Below, piece by piece: positions 60,678-64,000 of a DNA stretch of 64,000 nt (positions are counted from its first letter, which is position 1; each line of letters begins with the position of its first letter). The position numbers and the translations under genes were made by a program. Under the pieces are notes generated by a model. It made no database searches. It was not told the origin of the DNA and was given only the letters and a program-made list of their open reading frames with translations. Origin of the DNA: Erythroxylum novogranatense (Eukaryota; Streptophyta; Magnoliopsida; Malpighiales; Erythroxylaceae); NCBI GenBank assembly GCA_029891385.1, contig CM057225.1, positions 8,436,560 through 8,500,559 of the forward strand, written 5' to 3'.

Positions 60678-62142
60678 ATATGGGTTTGGTTAAGTCCCCT
60701 TCGTAGAGTCAGTGCACTGGTCTCTCCTTTGATAAACTTCTCCTTTGCCACTAGTGGCATAAGAGCTTCGATTTGAACTCTCCTCCGTTCACATTTGCCT
60801 GAGCCATTATCTTGAGAATGTGCGATTAGATTCTATTAGGACCGACCCAAACCATTTAATGTTAATTGGAATTTGTGTTGGATGTCGCGGTATAACCCGT
60901 AAACACACGCCGGGGTATAACCCCCAAACACCTACGGGTGGGGTGTGGGGTCCAACATCAAAGCACTTGGATATGTTATGTATTTTTGATTTGTTACTTT
61001 GGAAAACATTGTTATGTGACCTTTGAAATTATTTATGAATGTTTGAAAAGTTGAGAAGTTTGAAAAATAAGCCTTTGGGCAAAACTTTGTAGAAGATGAT
61101 TTACCTTATGTTTTCTTTTATAAATGTGGTACCCATTGAGCTTTCAAGCTCACCCACCTTTCATCCCCATCTCGAGGGTTGACGGGGAGATCGGATGAGG
61201 AAGGTCAAGACATTTGTTCGATTTTGCTCATTTTGATGTTTGGTGACTTTTGGGATTTTTGTATAGGTTTTGTATATGGCTTAATTTGCCATTATGTAAT
61301 TTAAGCAATTATTTGGGATGTATTGACTTATAACTAGGTATACCAAATTGAGATATAAATGTGACTTGGTTTATGTATTTTTGCTTCGAATTGTATGTAG
61401 GCGTATGAATGGTTTTGGTATGTGAATAGAATGGGATATGAATGGCAATTGAATATAATTATAACTTGAGATATGATTGTGATTGTGTATGAATGGCGAG
61501 ATGATTATGTTGGCTGTTTTGAGATCATTGAAGTGGTTAAGATTAGATTTGCGTTTGTTCTTTGTTGAAATTCGGACGGGGGTCCGATTCGCTTTATGTG
61601 CTGATTGGTTGTGATATTAGAAGTGTATTTTACCTTTGCAGATTTTGGACTGTTCAAAATCAGTCGTTATCTTTGCGATTTTCGATAAAATCGGGTTATG
61701 GCAAAATAAGATTCAGAATAGATTTTGTTATAAATGAGATAAGATTTGGTATGAATTGAGATTTAGTTGAGGATAAAATTTCCAGTGGGAAACTAGTATA
61801 AGTTTGATTCATATAAGATTGGTTAGGAATGAAAGGAATGAAATAGAAAGATAGAAAAAAAATTTACCGATTTTCGGGTTGGGTTTTAGTCTAAGGTTTC
61901 TAGCGCGACCGTTTTCTATTTTCGCTCCGGATGTCGGATCCATTCTTTTGCATTTCGCTTTTGTTTCCGTTTGACTTTCATTTGTTTGCGAGCGCGTTTG
62001 CTACCTCTGCCTTCGTTTTGCACCCGTTCTTTAGCTTCGGTTCTTTGTGCTTCCGCTTTTCAGTTCCGCAAGTTTCCATTCATTTTCTGTTTTTTGATTC
62101 GCTTTTCCGGTTGGGATCCGATTTCGAGATCGGGTTCCAACA

Positions 62143-62994
62143 TAGATGGTATCAGAGCCCAGTAATAGGATCTTACTTGGGCGTATGTGTATGAATGATT
62201 TGCATGAGTAATTGATAAGAGTTTGATAGGCTGAAGTTGAATTTGTGAGAATGTGCTAAGTGATTATTTGATGTAGGTGATGAGTGATGATTGATTATAA
62301 ATAGAAATTGAGAGGATAATCTCATGATGAAAATGGATGAATGGACTTCGGATGTACATTTGTGAGATGAAATAAGAAATACTTGAAGGATAGAATTAAA
62401 TGATATGAAGGTATGACATGAAATATTTGAATAATTAAATTGATTGTTGAACAAAGTGATGAGAATTATGATTGATTTTAGGAATGTTACGAACTAGAAA
62501 TTATTGATGAATAAGGATAAATTGATTTGATTATGCTTTTGAGAGATGCAAATTTTAAAAGATGAGATAACTTGATGTTTGAATATACATTTGTGAGATG
62601 AAATGAGACATGCTTGAAAGATGAAATTGGTGATAAGATATATATGTAGGAGTTCAAGCGATTGATTTTAAATGATGATTTTGGTCCGTATTAAGAGTCA
62701 TTAAGAAGTGGATCATTGACTTGCGTAAAAAAGCGTTAAGGAATATTGAGTTGTAGAAATAGTGAGTTTGATATGATCTTAGATGGAGTATTTGATATAA
62801 GAATTGAGAAATTGTGAAGAGATTGAAATATGTATGAGAAGAAAATTAGATAAGAAAAGTGATTAATTATGATTCGATCAAACAAATTAATGATATCTTA
62901 AATTGATTGAGAAAAGTGATTGTATGATTAGATAAGAAATATTATGTTCTTAAGTGTGAATTTCGAGGATGAAATTCTTTTAAGAGGGGAGAAA
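62143..62994 (+). other. Array internal region 3, 852 bp, non-coding
   Basis: Third copy. The PBS is at 62147-62158. It matches regions 1 and 2 with scattered substitutions and 1-3 base indels, none of which respects a reading frame. Confidence 0.85.
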
Positions 62995-64000
62995 TGTTGG
63001 ACCCAGAACTTTTGGTGAAAATTAGAAATATTAAAATGAATTTAAATGAGAAAGAAATTGTTGAGAAAATTTATGAATTTAAGAAAATTTGATGATTTGA
63101 GAAAAATATATGAAAAGAATTGTTAGTTTGATGACTTCAATATTTGAGTCGATTTGTATGGGTTATGAAAGTTTAAGAGAATGAGTTGATTTGAAATGGA
63201 AGTTAAAATTGAGAACTAAAGATAAAGTGTAAAAATCTAAAGAATTAAGAAAATTTTGACTTTTGGGGTTAAAGTTGACTTTTGATTTAGGCCAAATTGA
63301 GAAAATGGTCTTCATGAAACTTGTAGCTTATGTTAAGAGTTTTCCGTCGCCATAAAGTTTGATATTTTCGATATCGGGAGAAAAAGTTATGATCAGTCAA
63401 AGTTTGTTTTGTAAAAATGACCATAAGTGTATATTTGTGTATGTTCTATGCTTCGAGGCCACTCTTCGTGAGGATTTAGTCTGAATTGGAGTAAGTGATC
63501 TACATGAAAATTGTAGCTTGTCTATCAATCTTTCCGACGCTATAAAGCATACAATATTTGGATGTGAGAATTGGAAGATATGAATGTTGAAAGTTTGGAG
63601 TTTGTTTAGGTGATGTTTAACAGGCAGTAACTTTGACTAGGTTTTTGACCCCTTTAGAGATGAAATTGATTTTTGAGTTCTTCATAAAAGTTGTAGATCT
63701 TCCTTTTATCTTTCCATCGACACTAAATTTGTCAAATTTGGAGTTTAGGATCAAGAGTTACGATTTTTGAAAATTTTGATTATATATGTATAATTGAGAT
63801 TCTATTCTTTTGCTTTTGATCCTACCCCTTTTCAATCTTTTGCTTATAATTCCTTCGTCCGAAATCCGATTGATTCGATTTTTGAAGCGTTGGATTCCTA
63901 AGACATTTAGTTACTCCTTAATGAATAATTATGATTTTTAGGAGATTAAATGGAAAGAGATTGATTGAACCATAGTGAGAGGGTTGTTTAAAGGTTATGA
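62995..64000 (+). repeat. Array LTR 4, cut by window end
   Basis: The first 1006 bp of another LTR, matching 41250-42250. It shows that the array continues to the right or ends in a fourth LTR. Confidence 0.9.

Larger units (their letters stand above)
54042..62142 (+). repeat. Array LTR 3, interrupted by a solo LTR
   Basis: Aligned with LTR 1 from end to end. Removing the nested element (2838 bp plus 5 bp) leaves 5258 bp. Its right half (56.9-57.8 and 60.7-61.7 kb) shows many small indels relative to LTR 1, clustered at CAG/CTG sites. Confidence 0.9.
41250..64000 (+). mobile_element. Tandem array of non-autonomous giant-LTR elements (four LTRs, three internal regions)
   Basis: Four LTRs start TGTTGGAC at 41250, 47439, 54042 and 62995. 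Three end GGGTTCCAACA at 46585, 53182 and 62142. Each LTR end is followed by TAGATGGTATCAGAGCCC (PBS), an 852-859 bp non-coding internal region and a purine tract before the next LTR. Adjacent units therefore share LTRs. The right end lies outside the window. No gag or pol is recognisable anywhere in it. The size ratio (LTR about 5.3 kb, internal 0.85 kb) is unusual for a LARD and far too large for a TRIM. Confidence 0.9.

Overview
This window is repeat-dense, AT-rich plant nuclear DNA, most likely dicot heterochromatin. The evidence is the content: Ty3/gypsy chromovirus-like elements with initiator-Met-tRNA primer sites, a Ty1/copia fragment, an L1-type LINE with a DUF4283-type ORF1, and a PIF/Harbinger transposon carrying a Myb-like gene plus an intron-containing DDE transposase gene. 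I find no host gene, tRNA, rRNA or CRISPR array. Every coding region I recognise belongs to a mobile element, and all look broken.

Layout. 1-9248: plus-strand chromovirus relic (5' LTR cut by the window edge, PBS, decayed gag/protease/RT/RNase H/integrase/C-terminal region, PPT, 3' LTR cut short). 9249-13203: a complete, closely related 3.95 kb LTR in the opposite orientation, so the two LTRs form a large inverted repeat; a deleted pol fragment (13204-13977) is joined to it. 13978-16629: minus-strand copia LTR plus a pol tail. 16630-18394: truncated LTR of another gypsy subfamily (called B here). 18395-21839: minus-strand gag fragment, PBS and 5' LTR of a further gypsy subfamily (C). 21840-28690: minus-strand LINE, interrupted at 22901-26590 by a solo B LTR with a perfect TCCAA target duplication. 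28690-29531: AT-rich spacer. 29532-36418: probable PIF/Harbinger element containing an older LTR-like remnant. 37141-39945: plus-strand solo LTR. About 40311-40380: SINE-like 3' end. 40829-41249: start of another minus LTR (D).

41250-64000 (running off the right edge) is the most unusual part. It is a tandem LTR-internal-LTR-internal-LTR-internal-LTR array. Each LTR is about 5.3 kb when nested insertions and one deletion are discounted, but each internal region is only 852-859 bp, non-coding, and bounded by a tRNA-Met PBS and a purine tract. Two solo LTRs are nested in it: one of the same superfamily at 48860-53014 (TSD CTTTC) and one D-type at 57840-60677 (TSD ATATA/ATATG).

Two recurring structures inside the LTRs are not explained by ordinary LTR anatomy. 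The first is an array of 11-13 bp hairpins whose stem sequences vary but stay paired. The second is a GC-rich, palindrome-packed cassette whose sequence differs between otherwise similar LTRs. All family and lineage names come from motif recognition by eye; no database search was run.
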